DNA of 51,941 nucleotides from Gammaproteobacteria bacterium (GTDB lineage: Bacteria; Pseudomonadota; Gammaproteobacteria; S012-40). Under the pieces are notes generated by a model. The model searched no databases, had not been told where the DNA came from, and worked only from the letters and a program-made list of their open reading frames with translations. The stretch spans positions 1 through 51,941 of the forward strand of contig WFPC01000015.1 of NCBI GenBank assembly GCA_015487785.1. Direction: 5' to 3'. Below, one piece after another: positions 25,401-36,247 of the stretch. Position 1 is the stretch's first letter; every line of letters begins with the position of its first letter. A program made the position numbers and the translations under genes.

Positions 25401-27815
25401 ATGGTCAGCATAGAAATAGACGGTAAGAAAATAGAAGCGCAGGACGGCGCCATGGTGATCGAGGCCGCCGACGAGGCGGGTATCTATATCCCGCGCTTCT
25501 GTTATCACAAACATCTTTCGGTGGCTGCCAACTGCCGCATGTGTCTGGTGGAAGTGGAGAAGGCACGCAAGCCCCTGCCAGCCTGCGCCACGCCGGTCAC
25601 CGATGGTATGAGGATCTTCACTCAATCACCGGCGGCGCTGGCGGCCCAAAAGGGCGTGATGGAATTTCTGTTGATCAACCATCCGCTGGATTGCCCCATT
25701 TGCGACCAGGGCGGCGAATGCGAACTGCAGGATATCGCCATGGGTTATGGGCAGGACGTTTCCCGTTACAGTGAAGCCAAGCGTGTGGTGGCGGACAAGG
25801 ATATCGGGCCCTTGATCAGTACCGACATGACACGATGCATTCATTGCACCCGCTGCGTGCGCTTCGGCGAGGAAATCGCCGGCATCAAGGAACTTGGGGC
25901 CACCGGTCGTGGCGAGCACATGCGTATCGGAACCTATGTGGCCTCTACAGTAGACTCGGAATTGTCTGGCAATGTGATCGATCTTTGCCCGGTGGGTGCG
26001 CTTACCTCCAAGCCGTTCCGGTTTTCCGCTCGTGCCTGGGAGTTGGTGCAGCGCGACAGCATTGCCGCCCATGACTGCGTGGGATCCAATCTGCATGTGC
26101 ACGTGAAGGGACGTGAGGTCATGCGCGTGGTGCCGAAGGAGAACGATGAGGTTAACGAAACCTGGTTGTCCGACCGCGATCGTTTCAGCTATGAGGGCAT
26201 CAAGAGTTCCGAGCGCCTCACGGCTCCTCAGATCAAACAGAATGGTCAATGGAAAACGGTTGACTGGGAAACGGCCTTGAGAACGGCTGCCGAAGGTCTA
26301 CAAGGCATTTTTGGACAACAGGGGGGAGAAAAGCTGGGCTTTCTGGCCTCGCCCAATGCCACCGTGGAAGAACTCTATCTGCTGCAAAAACTGGCTCGCA
26401 GCCTGGGTTGCAACAATATCGATCACCGTCTGCGCCAGGTGGATTTTTCCGCTCAGGACGATGACCCCGTGTTTCCCTACCTGGGTCAGTCTCTGCAGGA
26501 CTTGGAACATAATGGATACAGCCTGTTGATCGGTGGCAACCTGCGTAAGGATCAGCCATTGATCGGTCATCGCCTGCGCAAGAGTGTGCTCAATGGCGGC
26601 AAGTTGGCCCTGATCAACAGCTTGCGCAGTCAAGCCTATTGCGAGCTGGATCAAGAACTGACGGGTTCCGCCGATGCGGTGCTGAGACATGTCGCTGGCG
26701 TGGCCAAGGCCTTGCTGGCCAAGGCCGCAGGCAAGGCTCCGGAAGGTCTGGCCGGTTTGCTGAAAGATATTGAGGTGGAGGCTGCCCATGAAAGTATCGC
26801 CCAAGGCCTGCTGGCGGCGGACAAGGCCACCGTGTTGCTGGGTATGCAGGCTGGCTTCCAGCCGAACTACGCCATTTTGCGCGCCCTGGCACAGGCCATT
26901 GCCAGTATGAGCGATGCACGTCTGGGTTATCTCTCCGCGGGTGCCAATGCCGCCGGCGCGGCCCTGGCCGGTGTGTTGCCCCATCGTGTCGTCGGTGGTA
27001 CGGCCAATGGTGCGACGGGCATGAACGCCGCGCAGATGTTGACGCAAGCTTGCAAGGGCATGCTGTTGCTCAACCTGGAGCCCGAACTGGACAGCAGCGT
27101 CGGTGCACAGGCCGTGACCACCCTGCAGCAGGTCGAATGTGTGGTTGCGCTGACACCTTATCGCACGGCCCAGATGGAAACCTATGCCGACGTCATGCTG
27201 CCCATCGGCGTGTTCACTGAAACCGCGGGAACTTTCATCAATGTCGAAGGCCGCTGGCAATCCTTCCAGGGGGTGACACCACCGCCGGGTGAGGCACGTC
27301 CGGCATGGAAGGTCATGCGGGTGCTGGCCAATCTGATGAATCTGGATGGTTTCGACTACTTCAGCGTGCAGGAGATCCATGACGAGGCGCGGACCAGGAT
27401 TGGCGAGGTGGAAGCCAATACCCTGCAGGCGGTGAAGCTTCCAGAACAGTTGCCGGCCGCGGCCGGGGGGCTGCAGAGGATCAACGATCTGCCCATCTAC
27501 GCGGTGGACAACATCGTGCGGCGTGCCGGCGCTCTGCAAAAGACCCATGATGCACTGCTGGCTGCAGCCTATGTGTGCGAGGAGCAAGCCAAGGCACTGG
27601 AGCTGCAGGCGGGCGAATGGGTTCAGTTGACGCAGGACGGGCACAGCCTGAGCCTGCCGCTGTGCATCGACCAGCGTGTGCCGCAAGGTTGTGTCTATGT
27701 ACCCCAGGGCGTGGCGGGCAGCGAAGCACTGGGGTTTGCCGCCGGGGCAGTGACGCTGACGAAGGCGCACAAGAACAGTGAAGAACAAGAAGCAGTGAGC
27801 GTATCCCATGCTTGA
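25401..27815 (+). CDS. nuoG: NADH-quinone oxidoreductase subunit G
   Basis: NuoG (75-kDa type) holds several Fe-S clusters of the peripheral arm. The 804-residue protein has the N-terminal [2Fe-2S] domain ([20 protein letters not shown]), the His/Cys motif [18 protein letters not shown], the ferredoxin-like [15 protein letters not shown] and a molybdopterin-oxidoreductase-like remainder. The extra N7 cluster motif of E. coli NuoG is missing: the corresponding part reads [14 protein letters not shown] 25401 gives the standard [10 protein letters not shown] start. Eight bases overlap nuoH. Confidence 0.95.
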   Translation: MVSIEIDGKKIEAQDGAMVIEAADEAGIYIPRFCYHKHLSVAANCRMCLVEVEKARKPLPACATPVTDGMRIFTQSPAALAAQKGVMEFLLINHPLDCPICDQGGECELQDIAMGYGQDVSRYSEAKRVVADKDIGPLISTDMTRCIHCTRCVRFGEEIAGIKELGATGRGEHMRIGTYVASTVDSELSGNVIDLCPVGALTSKPFRFSARAWELVQRDSIAAHDCVGSNLHVHVKGREVMRVVPKENDEVNETWLSDRDRFSYEGIKSSERLTAPQIKQNGQWKTVDWETALRTAAEGLQGIFGQQGGEKLGFLASPNATVEELYLLQKLARSLGCNNIDHRLRQVDFSAQDDDPVFPYLGQSLQDLEHNGYSLLIGGNLRKDQPLIGHRLRKSVLNGGKLALINSLRSQAYCELDQELTGSADAVLRHVAGVAKALLAKAAGKAPEGLAGLLKDIEVEAAHESIAQGLLAADKATVLLGMQAGFQPNYAILRALAQAIASMSDARLGYLSAGANAAGAALAGVLPHRVVGGTANGATGMNAAQMLTQACKGMLLLNLEPELDSSVGAQAVTTLQQVECVVALTPYRTAQMETYADVMLPIGVFTETAGTFINVEGRWQSFQGVTPPPGEARPAWKVMRVLANLMNLDGFDYFSVQEIHDEARTRIGEVEANTLQAVKLPEQLPAAAGGLQRINDLPIYAVDNIVRRAGALQKTHDALLAAAYVCEEQAKALELQAGEWVQLTQDGHSLSLPLCIDQRVPQGCVYVPQGVAGSEALGFAAGAVTLTKAHKNSEEQEAVSVSHA

Positions 27816-28866
27816 GACCTTTCAGAACCTGCTTTCATTTTTGCCGGCGGAGCTGGTGCAACTTCTCTGGATCGTGGTCAAGATCCTTGCCATCGCCTTG
27901 CCGGTGATGGGGGCCGTGGCCTATCTGACCTTGGCCGAGCGCAAGGTCATCGGCTATATCCAGGTGCGTATCGGGCCCAACCGGGTGGGGCCCAGGGGCT
28001 TGCTGCAACCCATCGCGGATGGCCTCAAACTGATGATGAAGGAAACCATCATTCCCACCAAGGCCAACCGCGTTCTGTTTCTCATCGCGCCGGTGTTGAC
28101 CTTCGCCCCGGCCATCACCGCTTTTGCCGTGGTACCCTTCGACGAGGGCCTGGTGCTGGCCGATATCGATGCCAGCCTGTTGTTCATTCTGGCTATCACC
28201 TCCATGGGGGTCTACGGTATCATCATCGCGGGTTGGGCCTCCAACTCCAAATACGCCTTGTTGGGCGCCTTGCGTTCGGCGGCACAGATTGTTTCCTATG
28301 AAATCGCCATGGGGTTTGCCCTGGTGTGTGTGTTGATGGCTGGTGGCAGCCTGAATCTCACCGATATCGTCAATGCCCAGCAAGGCAGTATCCTGCACTG
28401 GTTCTGGTTGCCCTTGCTACCCATGTTCCTGGTTTATTTCATCGCCGGCGTGGCGGAAACCAACCGTGCCCCCTTCGATGTGGCGGAAGGGGAGTCGGAA
28501 ATCGTGGCGGGTTTTCACGTGGAATATTCGGCCATGACGTTCTCGGTGTTCTTCCTGGCGGAATACTCGGCCATGATCCTGATCGCCCTGCTGACTTCGC
28601 TGATGTTCCTCGGTGGCTGGTTGTCTCCCTTCCAGGGAATCCCCGTACTGGAGGAGCTGTTTGCCTGGGTGCCAGGCCTGGTCTGGCTGATCCTGAAAAC
28701 CTCGGTTTTCCTGTTTTTGTATCTTTGGTTCCGGGCCACGTTTCCGCGCTACCGCTACGACCAGATCATGCGCCTGGGTTGGAAAGTGTTTATCCCACTG
28801 ACCATTGTCTGGATCGTCGTGCTCGGGTTCTTGATCCTGGGTGAAGTCGGTCCCTGGTTCGACTGA
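27808..28866 (+). CDS. nuoH: NADH-quinone oxidoreductase subunit H
   Basis: NuoH (ND1 type) links the peripheral and membrane arms and shapes the quinone channel. The 352-residue protein has about eight helices and the conserved [21 protein letters not shown] stretch, here [18 protein letters not shown], plus [20 protein letters not shown] and [13 protein letters not shown]. The first ATG lies within nuoG. Confidence 0.96.
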   Translation: MLETFQNLLSFLPAELVQLLWIVVKILAIALPVMGAVAYLTLAERKVIGYIQVRIGPNRVGPRGLLQPIADGLKLMMKETIIPTKANRVLFLIAPVLTFAPAITAFAVVPFDEGLVLADIDASLLFILAITSMGVYGIIIAGWASNSKYALLGALRSAAQIVSYEIAMGFALVCVLMAGGSLNLTDIVNAQQGSILHWFWLPLLPMFLVYFIAGVAETNRAPFDVAEGESEIVAGFHVEYSAMTFSVFFLAEYSAMILIALLTSLMFLGGWLSPFQGIPVLEELFAWVPGLVWLILKTSVFLFLYLWFRATFPRYRYDQIMRLGWKVFIPLTIVWIVVLGFLILGEVGPWFD

Positions 28867-28886
28867 GCAGTGGGGGGGAATCGGAT

Positions 28887-29375
28887 ATGAATACGGTAAC
28901 CAATTACATCAAAAGCCTGTTTCTGTGGGAACTGATTCTGGGGCTCAAACTGACCGGAAGATACCTCTTCGCCAAGAAGATCACCGTTCAATACCCGGAG
29001 GAAAAAACTCCCATGTCGCCGCGTTTCCGGGGGCTGCATGCCCTGCGGCGCTATCCCAATGGCGAGGAACGGTGCATCGCGTGCAAGCTGTGTGAGGCGG
29101 TTTGTCCGGCCTTGGCCATCACCATCGAATCGGAACAGCGCGAGGACGGCACGCGGCGAACCACGCGCTACGATATCGACCTGTTCAAGTGTATCTATTG
29201 CGGGTTCTGCGAGGAATCCTGCCCGGTCGATTCCATCGTCGAGACACGATTTTTCGAATACACCTTCGAAGAGCGTGGCGAGCATATCATGACCAAGGAA
29301 AAACTCCTGGCCATGGGCGACAAGTTCGAGCAACAAATTGCGGCCGACCGCGCCGAAGATGCGCGTTACCGCTGA
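28887..29375 (+). CDS. nuoI: NADH-quinone oxidoreductase subunit I
   Basis: NuoI (TYKY type) carries two [4Fe-4S] clusters, N6a and N6b, that pass electrons to NuoB. The 162-residue product shows both ferredoxin motifs, [16 protein letters not shown] and [16 protein letters not shown], and an amphipathic N-terminal segment that packs on the membrane. It lies 20 nt after nuoH. Confidence 0.96.
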   Translation: MNTVTNYIKSLFLWELILGLKLTGRYLFAKKITVQYPEEKTPMSPRFRGLHALRRYPNGEERCIACKLCEAVCPALAITIESEQREDGTRRTTRYDIDLFKCIYCGFCEESCPVDSIVETRFFEYTFEERGEHIMTKEKLLAMGDKFEQQIAADRAEDARYR

Positions 29376-29402
29376 CAGGGACCATCAAACCGGTATTAAT
29401 CA

Positions 29403-30008
29403 ATGAATGCAGAACTGCTTTTATTCTATTTGTTTTCCGGCATTGCGGTGTTGGCCGCCGGCATGGTCATCACCATCCGCAATCCGGTGCATGCGGCACT
29501 ATTTCTGGTGTTGACCTTCTTCGCCAGCGCCGGTGTCTGGTTGTTGCTGGAAGCCGAGTTCCTGGCGGTGACCCTGGTGCTGGTCTACGTGGGGGCGGTG
29601 ATGGTGTTGTTCCTGTTCGTGATCATGATGCTGGACATCAACCTGGTGCCGCTGCGGGAGGGGTTCACCAAATATCTGCCGGTGGGCAGCCTGATCGCCT
29701 TCGTGCTGGTGCTGGAGATTGCGTTGATCGTCGGTCCCGAGCGTTTTGGCCTCGAGGCCATGCCCGCACCGCCCGGAGCCCCGGAAGATTACAGCAACAC
29801 CAAGGAATTGGGCCGTTTGCTCTATACCACCTATGTGTATCCCTTTGAGTTGGCGGCGGTGTTGTTGGTGGTGGCCATCGTAGCGGCCATTGCGCTGACC
29901 TTGCGGCCCAAGCGGCAATCTCGTTTCGTACCACCGGAAGAGCAGATCAAGGTTCGCAAGAAGGACCGTCTGCGAGTGGTGAAGATGTCCGCGGAGAAGA
30001 AGAAATAA
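29403..30008 (+). CDS. nuoJ: NADH-quinone oxidoreductase subunit J
   Basis: NuoJ (ND6 type) is a five-helix membrane subunit. The 201-residue protein has the conserved NPVHAALFLVLTF and LVYVGAVMVLFLFVIMML segments, the latter holding the flexible helix with the pi-bulge region. The basic C-terminal tail (about 175-201) is longer than its last helix requires. Confidence 0.95.
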   Translation: MNAELLLFYLFSGIAVLAAGMVITIRNPVHAALFLVLTFFASAGVWLLLEAEFLAVTLVLVYVGAVMVLFLFVIMMLDINLVPLREGFTKYLPVGSLIAFVLVLEIALIVGPERFGLEAMPAPPGAPEDYSNTKELGRLLYTTYVYPFELAAVLLVVAIVAAIALTLRPKRQSRFVPPEEQIKVRKKDRLRVVKMSAEKKK

Positions 30009-30044
30009 TCTGTTGAGCAACGACGACAAATCGAGACAAAGAGC

Positions 30045-30350
30045 ATGATATCGCTTTCCCATTTTCTGATCCTCGGGGCCATACTGTTTTGTATCAGTGT
30101 CGCCGGAATTTTCCTGAACCGGAAAAACGTCATCATTCTGCTGATGGCCATCGAGCTGATGCTGTTGGCGGTGAATATCAATTTCATTGCCTTTTCCCAT
30201 TATCTGGGCGATACGGCAGGGCAGATCTTCGTGTTTTTCATTCTCACGGTGGCGGCGGCCGAGGCGGCCATTGGTCTGGCGATACTGGTGGTGTTGTTCC
30301 GTAACCGACGCACCATCAACGTGGACGACCTGGATGCGCTCAAGGGTTAG
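30045..30350 (+). CDS. nuoK: NADH-quinone oxidoreductase subunit K
   Basis: NuoK (ND4L type) is a three-helix subunit in the proton pathway next to NuoJ. The 101-residue length is standard. The conserved membrane glutamates lie in [16 protein letters not shown] and in [13 protein letters not shown]. It begins 36 nt after nuoJ. Confidence 0.96.
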   Translation: MISLSHFLILGAILFCISVAGIFLNRKNVIILLMAIELMLLAVNINFIAFSHYLGDTAGQIFVFFILTVAAAEAAIGLAILVVLFRNRRTINVDDLDALKG

Positions 30351-30364
30351 GCTGGAGAAGACGC

Positions 30365-32314
30365 ATGGAATCTATCTATCTGACAATTGCCGTGGCGCCG
30401 CTAGTGGGCGCGATCATCGCGGGTCTGTTCGGGCGCCAGATCGGCCGGGCAGGGGCGCATTGGGTCACCATTGCCGGTGTGGCCGTTTCATGCGCCTTGT
30501 CGCTGTATGTGTTCTACCAGCATGTGTTCAATGGTGTCGGTACCTTCAATGGCAGTGTCTACACCTGGCTGGTGAGTGACGGCATCACCTTCGAGGTGGG
30601 TTTCCTGGTCGATCATCTCACCGCCCTGATGATGGTGGTAGTAACCTTCGTCTCCTTGATGGTGCACATCTACACCATTGGCTATATGCACGATGATCCC
30701 GGCTATCAGCGCTTCTTCAGCTATATCTCGCTGTTCACCTTTTCCATGCTGATGCTGGTGATGGCCAACAACTTCATGCAACTGTTCTTCGGCTGGGAGG
30801 CCGTGGGGTTGGTGTCCTACCTGTTGATCGGTTTCTGGTTCAAGCGTGAAACGGCCATCTATGCCAACCTCAAGGCGTTCCTGGTCAACCGGGTAGGTGA
30901 CTTCGGCTTCCTGTTGGGGATTGCCATGGTGTTGATGTATTTCAACAGCCTGGATTATCAGGACGTGTTCGCCGCCGCGCCCATGATGCAGGATGTAACG
31001 GTGCAGATCATTCCCGGGGTGGATTGGTCGCTGATGACGGTGATCGGCGTTCTGTTGTTCATCGGTGCCATGGGCAAATCGGCCCAGGTTCCTCTGCACG
31101 TGTGGCTGCCGGATTCCATGGAAGGTCCCACGCCGATCTCGGCCCTGATTCATGCTGCCACCATGGTGACCGCCGGTGTGTTCATGGTGGCGCGCATGTC
31201 GCCCTTGTATGAATTGTCCGAGGTGGCTCTGTCGGTGGTGTTGATCATCGGTGGTATTACTGCCCTGTCCATGGGCTTGCTGGGCTTGGTGCAAAACGAT
31301 ATCAAGCGCGTGGTGGCCTATTCCACGCTCTCGCAATTGGGCTACATGGTGGTTGCCTTGGGGGCCTCGGCCTATGCCAGCGCCATTTTCCACCTGATGA
31401 CCCACGCCTTCTTCAAGGCCCTGCTGTTCCTTGCCGCGGGTTCGGTGATCATCGCCATGCATCACGAGCAGGACATCCGCAAGATGGGGGGGTTGAGAAA
31501 GTACATGCCCATCACCTATGCTTGTTTCCTGATCGGTTCGCTGGCCTTGATCGGGTTTCCCGGTTTCTCCGGTTTCTTCTCCAAGGACTCCATCATCGAA
31601 GCTGTGCGCAATTCCGAAATCGCCGGCGCGGGCCTGGTGTATCTGATGGTATTGTTGGGTGTGTTCATCACCGCATTGTATAGTTTCCGCATGTTCTTCC
31701 TGGTGTTCCATGGCGAGGAACGCATGGACGAACATACCCGTTCCCATTTGCATGAAAGCCCCAGGGTGGTCACCGTGCCCCTGATCCTGCTGGCCATCCC
31801 TTCGGTATTTATCGGTATGCTGGCGATCGGGCCGTTGTTGTTCGGTGATTTCTTCCAGGATTCCATCGTGGTACTGGAACAGCACGATGTGCTGGCCCAG
31901 ATGGGCGCGGGATATAGCGGTGTCGTGGGTTTTATCCTGCATGGTCTGGCTGGCCCTGCGGTCTGGTTGGCCCTGGCGGGGTTGGGTACGGCCTGGTTCG
32001 TTTACATGAAGCGTCCGGATATTGCGGCAAATCTCAAGGAGCGTTACGACAGCTTCTACGACATGTTGGTCAATGGTTACGGCTTCGATGCCTTCAACGA
32101 CAAGGTGTTTGCCGGCGGCAGCCGCTGGTTGGGACGAACCCTGTGGCAGGTTTCCGATGTGAAGTTGATCGATGGCCTGGTCAATGGCACGGCCAGGCTG
32201 GTGGGCTGGGGCGCCGGTATCGCCAGACAACTGCAATCGGGTTACCTCTACCATTATGCCTTTGCCATGATCATAGGCTTGTCGGTGCTGTTGTCGTGGA
32301 TTGTTCTCGCCTAA
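30365..32314 (+). CDS. nuoL: NADH-quinone oxidoreductase subunit L
   Basis: NuoL (ND5 type) is the distal antiporter-like proton pump with the long lateral helix. The 649-residue protein has many helices and the conserved stretches FFGWEAVGLVSYLLIGFW (with the key glutamate), GKSAQVPLHVWLPDSMEGPTP (here GKSAQVPLHVWLPDSMEG), LIHAATMVTAGVF and HAFFKALLFLAAGSVI. The extra C-terminal part after about 500 fits the lateral helix and its anchor. Confidence 0.96.
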   Translation: MESIYLTIAVAPLVGAIIAGLFGRQIGRAGAHWVTIAGVAVSCALSLYVFYQHVFNGVGTFNGSVYTWLVSDGITFEVGFLVDHLTALMMVVVTFVSLMVHIYTIGYMHDDPGYQRFFSYISLFTFSMLMLVMANNFMQLFFGWEAVGLVSYLLIGFWFKRETAIYANLKAFLVNRVGDFGFLLGIAMVLMYFNSLDYQDVFAAAPMMQDVTVQIIPGVDWSLMTVIGVLLFIGAMGKSAQVPLHVWLPDSMEGPTPISALIHAATMVTAGVFMVARMSPLYELSEVALSVVLIIGGITALSMGLLGLVQNDIKRVVAYSTLSQLGYMVVALGASAYASAIFHLMTHAFFKALLFLAAGSVIIAMHHEQDIRKMGGLRKYMPITYACFLIGSLALIGFPGFSGFFSKDSIIEAVRNSEIAGAGLVYLMVLLGVFITALYSFRMFFLVFHGEERMDEHTRSHLHESPRVVTVPLILLAIPSVFIGMLAIGPLLFGDFFQDSIVVLEQHDVLAQMGAGYSGVVGFILHGLAGPAVWLALAGLGTAWFVYMKRPDIAANLKERYDSFYDMLVNGYGFDAFNDKVFAGGSRWLGRTLWQVSDVKLIDGLVNGTARLVGWGAGIARQLQSGYLYHYAFAMIIGLSVLLSWIVLA

Positions 32315-32344
32315 TAACAAATACCGGATAAAGGAATTCACTGA

Positions 32345-33862
32345 ATGTTTTCTGACTTTCCATTACTGAGTCTTGTCATTTGGCTGCCCATCGTGGGAGG
32401 GCTGCTGGTATTGTTTGCCGGTGGCGAGAGGAATCCATCCCTGAGTCGCTTGCTGGCGTTGGTGTTTTCCACTCTGACCTTCCTGGTCTCGATTCCGTTG
32501 TGGACCCTGTTTGACCGTACTACCGCGGCCATGCAGTTCGTGGAACTCAAGCCGTGGATCTCCGCTTTCAATGTGAACTATCACCTTGGCGTGGATGGTA
32601 TTTCCATGCCGCTGATACTTCTGACCACCTTGTCTACCGTACTGGTGGTGCTGGCCGCCTGGGAAGTGATCCAGAAGAAAGTCGCCCAGTACATGGCGGC
32701 CTTCCTCATCATGGAAGGTTTGATGGTCGGTGTGTTCGCGGCGCTGGACTCGGTTCTGTTCTACGTGTTCTGGGAAGCCATGCTGGTGCCCATGTTCCTG
32801 GTCATCGGCATGTGGGGTGGACCACGACGGGTCTATGCCACCATCAAGTTCTTTCTCTACACTTTTTTCGGCTCGGTGTTCATGCTGATCGCGCTGATCT
32901 ATATGTACACCCTGTCGGATAGTTTCGGCATCCTTGATTTTCACCAGTTGCGTCTGAGTCACACCGAGCAGGTTTTCATCTTCCTGGCCTTTCTTATCGC
33001 CTTTGCGGTGAAGATCCCCATGTGGCCGGTGCACACTTGGTTGCCGGACGCCCACGTGGAAGCGCCCACCGGTGGCTCGGTGATCCTGGCAGCCATCATG
33101 CTGAAAATGGGGGGCTATGGTTTCCTGCGTTTCAGCCTGCCCATTACGCCGGCGGCCAGTAATACCCTGGATTGGCTGCTGATCCTGCTGTCGCTGATTG
33201 CGGTGGTCTATATCGGCTTCGTGGCCCTGGCGCAGAGCGACATGAAAAAGCTCATCGCCTATTCGTCCATATCCCACATGGGCTTCGTGACTCTGGGTAT
33301 GTTCCTGGCCTTCATGATTTACGCCAATAGTGGCAGCTATGCCGGTGCCGCCATGGGAATCGAGGGTGCCATGGTGCAGATGATTTCCCACGGGTTCGTT
33401 TCCGGCGCCATGTTCTTGTGCGTGGGCGTGATGTACGACCGTGTGCACAGTCGGGAAATCAGTGCCTACGGCGGTGTGGCCAATACCATGCCCTGGTTCG
33501 CCACCTTTGCCGTACTCTTTGCCATGGCCAACGTGGGCCTGCCGGGCACTTCCGGTTTCGTGGGTGAATTCATGGTGATCCTGAGCGCGGTCAAGGCCAA
33601 TTTCTGGATCGCCTTCATCGCCGCTCTGACTCTCATCATCGGCGCGGCCTATACCCTGTGGATGGTCAAGCGGGTCTTCTTTGGTGAAGTGCGCAATGAC
33701 AACGTGGCTGCTATGAAGGATCTCAATACGCGCGAGTTCTTCATCCTCTCGGTGTTGGCCGTATTGGTATTGTGGCTGGGTGTATGGCCCAACCCCTTGC
33801 TCGATGTGTTGCACCCCACGGTGGAGAACCTGGTGGCACACCTGGCCGACCCGAAACTGTAA
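32345..33862 (+). CDS. nuoM: NADH-quinone oxidoreductase subunit M
   Basis: NuoM (ND4 type) is an antiporter-like proton-pumping subunit. The 505-residue protein shows the pump glutamate in FYVFWEAMLVPMFLVIG, the lysine region in AFAVKIPMWPVHTWLPDAH, and SDMKKLIAYSSISHMGFV. About 14 helices are expected. It lies 30 nt after nuoL. Confidence 0.96.
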   Translation: MFSDFPLLSLVIWLPIVGGLLVLFAGGERNPSLSRLLALVFSTLTFLVSIPLWTLFDRTTAAMQFVELKPWISAFNVNYHLGVDGISMPLILLTTLSTVLVVLAAWEVIQKKVAQYMAAFLIMEGLMVGVFAALDSVLFYVFWEAMLVPMFLVIGMWGGPRRVYATIKFFLYTFFGSVFMLIALIYMYTLSDSFGILDFHQLRLSHTEQVFIFLAFLIAFAVKIPMWPVHTWLPDAHVEAPTGGSVILAAIMLKMGGYGFLRFSLPITPAASNTLDWLLILLSLIAVVYIGFVALAQSDMKKLIAYSSISHMGFVTLGMFLAFMIYANSGSYAGAAMGIEGAMVQMISHGFVSGAMFLCVGVMYDRVHSREISAYGGVANTMPWFATFAVLFAMANVGLPGTSGFVGEFMVILSAVKANFWIAFIAALTLIIGAAYTLWMVKRVFFGEVRNDNVAAMKDLNTREFFILSVLAVLVLWLGVWPNPLLDVLHPTVENLVAHLADPKL

Positions 33863-33880
33863 CGAACAGAGATCTATCAG

Positions 33881-35317
33881 ATGACAGTAGAATTAGCAGA
33901 ATTCATTCCTTTGCTGCCAGAAATCTTTCTTCTGGCGATGGCGAGCATCATCCTGATCGTCGACTTGTTCCTTACGGACAGCAATCGCCATCTCAGTTAC
34001 CTGCTTTCCCTTGGCGCATTGCTCGCCACCGGCCTGCTCACCTATGTACTGGCACCCAGCGAACCCCAGGTGGTTCTGTCGGGAACCTTCGTCAGTGATT
34101 CTATGAGCATGGTATTGAAAGAGTTCATCTACCTGGTCACCGCGGCGGTGTTTATCTATTCACGCCAATACCTGCAAGACCGCGCCCTGTTCAAGGGTGA
34201 GTTTTTCGTGTTGGGCCTGTTCGCAGTGCTGGGCATGATGGTGATGGCTTCGGCCCACAACATGCTGAGTCTGTTCCTGGGCCTGGAACTGCTCTCCTTG
34301 GCCCTCTATGCCATGGTGGCCATGGACCGGGACTCCCCCATCGCCACCGAGGCGGCAATGAAATATTTCGTGCTCGGCGCCATGGCCTCGGGGTTGCTGC
34401 TATACGGCATGTCCATGATCTATGGCGCTACCGGCAGCCTGGATCTGAAGGAAATCAGCGAGGCCATTGCCATTTCCGCTGGCGACGATCTGGTGTTGTT
34501 GTTGGGTGTGGTGTTCATCGTGGTGGGCTTGGCTTTCAAGCTGGGGGCGGTGCCTTTCCACATGTGGGTGCCCGATGTCTACGATGGCGCGCCCACGGCC
34601 ATGACGCTGTTCATCGGTACAGCCCCCAAACTGGCCGGATTTGCCATGATCATGCGCCTGCTGATCGACGGCTTGGGTGGTTTGCATGCCCAGTGGGAAG
34701 ATCTGCTGATCATCCTGGCGGTATTGTCACTGGCCATCGGTAACATCGTGGCCATTGCCCAGACCAGCATGAAGCGTATGCTGGCCTATTCGACCATTGC
34801 GCACATGGGTTTTCTGTTTCTGGGGATTCTCTCTGGTAGTCCCACGGGCTATTCGGCATCCATGTTCTACACCATCGCCTATGCCATCATGGGGCTAGGC
34901 GGTTTCGGGATGATTCTGTTGCTCAGCCGGGCCGGCTTCGAGGCCGATAAGCTGGATGATTTCAAGGGCCTCAATGATCGCAGTCCCTGGTTCGCCGCCA
35001 TCATGTTGATCCTGATGGTTTCCATGGCCGGGGTGCCGCCCATGCTGGGTTTCTATGCCAAGCTGGCGGTGCTGGAAGCGGTGGTGGACGCCGGGCATAC
35101 CTGGCTCGCGGTAGTGGCGGTGGTGTTCTCGGTGATCGGTGCCTTCTATTATTTGCGGGTTATCAAGCTGATGTACATGGATGCGCCGGAAGATAGCACG
35201 CCGCTGCGCGCGCGCATGGAGATGCGCGCGGCGCTGAGCGTGAACGGTTTGGCGGTGTTGTTGTTGGGCATTTTCCCGGGTGGCCTGCTGGCCATGTGCA
35301 TCGGCGCCCTGGGCTAG
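33881..35317 (+). CDS. nuoN: NADH-quinone oxidoreductase subunit N
   Basis: NuoN (ND2 type) is the third antiporter-like subunit and closes the operon. The 478-residue protein has [56 protein letters not shown] and [17 protein letters not shown]. No terminator hairpin follows. An HDOD gene begins after 27 nt and may be read through. Confidence 0.96.
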   Translation: MTVELAEFIPLLPEIFLLAMASIILIVDLFLTDSNRHLSYLLSLGALLATGLLTYVLAPSEPQVVLSGTFVSDSMSMVLKEFIYLVTAAVFIYSRQYLQDRALFKGEFFVLGLFAVLGMMVMASAHNMLSLFLGLELLSLALYAMVAMDRDSPIATEAAMKYFVLGAMASGLLLYGMSMIYGATGSLDLKEISEAIAISAGDDLVLLLGVVFIVVGLAFKLGAVPFHMWVPDVYDGAPTAMTLFIGTAPKLAGFAMIMRLLIDGLGGLHAQWEDLLIILAVLSLAIGNIVAIAQTSMKRMLAYSTIAHMGFLFLGILSGSPTGYSASMFYTIAYAIMGLGGFGMILLLSRAGFEADKLDDFKGLNDRSPWFAAIMLILMVSMAGVPPMLGFYAKLAVLEAVVDAGHTWLAVVAVVFSVIGAFYYLRVIKLMYMDAPEDSTPLRARMEMRAALSVNGLAVLLLGIFPGGLLAMCIGALG

Positions 35318-35344
35318 GGGAGAGGCTCGGCCCTGGCATCCAGC

Positions 35345-36196
35345 ATGGATCAACGGGCCTCTATCCAGACGCGCATCGAAGCCTTGCTGGAGCAGGGCAG
35401 GCTCAAGCCGCCGGGGCTGCCCGATATCGCCTTGCGGGTGAGGCGGGCCGTGCAGGACGAGAATATCGAAATCGCCGATCTCGCCCGCCTGATCCAGACC
35501 GACATTCCTCTCATGGGTCGCTTGATCCAGGTGGTCAACAGCCCGTTGTACCGGGGTGACTGTGAAATCGACAATCTTCACGCCGCGATCACCCGGCTGG
35601 GCCTGGAGGTCACCCGCAACCTGGTACTGAGTTTTTCTTTGCGGCGCAGCTTCACCAGTAAGCATGCGCGACTCAATCGGGTGGCCAAGGAAAACTGGAA
35701 ACACAGTGTCAAGGTCGCCGCCATTGCCTTCGTGCTGGCCCGGGTCACGCCGCGGCTCGACCCGGAACAGGCCTTGTTGGGTGGCCTGTTGCACAACGTG
35801 GGTATTCTGCCCGTTCTGGCCTATGCCGAGCGCGATCTGGATCTGATCCGTGATACCGAACTGTTCCAGAGTCTGGTGCAAGGACCCCAGCCTCGCCTCG
35901 CGGCCCTGGTGTTGAAACAATGGCGTTTCGAGCCGGAATTCATCGACCAGGTGCGTCAGATGGGGCTTTCCGACCGCTATGGCCTGGCGGTGGCAGAGCT
36001 GGCCGATGTGGTCATCGTGGCTCGCCTGCTGGCCAATCTCGGCTCCACCAGTCGACGTGCCCTGGAAGAGTTGGAGGGCAAGGCCGTGATTGCCAGGTTT
36101 CCCCTGTTCGAGCTGGGCACGGGTGCCGCCCTGGAATTGCTGAGTGAGGCGCGGGAAGAAATGATCGAACTCACCGAATTGCTGAGTCAGGCCTGA
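35345..36196 (+). CDS. HDOD domain protein
   Basis: HDOD proteins resemble HD phosphohydrolases without catalysis and serve as output or scaffold domains in signalling. The 283-residue product has the family pattern PGLPDIALRVRRAVQDENI, LARLIQTDIPLMGRLIQVVN, and the residual GGLLHNVGILPVL where an active HD enzyme would have H-D. No receiver, GGDEF or EAL domain is attached. It stands 27 nt downstream of nuoN, so it could be the last gene of the nuo transcript. A link to respiration is only positional. Confidence 0.85.
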   Translation: MDQRASIQTRIEALLEQGRLKPPGLPDIALRVRRAVQDENIEIADLARLIQTDIPLMGRLIQVVNSPLYRGDCEIDNLHAAITRLGLEVTRNLVLSFSLRRSFTSKHARLNRVAKENWKHSVKVAAIAFVLARVTPRLDPEQALLGGLLHNVGILPVLAYAERDLDLIRDTELFQSLVQGPQPRLAALVLKQWRFEPEFIDQVRQMGLSDRYGLAVAELADVVIVARLLANLGSTSRRALEELEGKAVIARFPLFELGTGAALELLSEAREEMIELTELLSQA

Positions 36197-36247
36197 AGCA
36201 TCTCTGTCCGGCTTCATATTTGTTCCACCCTATGGAGAAAATCAAGA

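Noticed and set aside
26298-27809. 503-codon minus-strand open frame opposite nuoG
   Set aside because: Same reason: a composition artefact opposite a clear complex I gene.
30488-32341. 617-codon minus-strand open frame opposite nuoL
   Set aside because: The His- and Gln-rich product is the mirror of nuoL codon bias. No start signals, and nuoL is certain.
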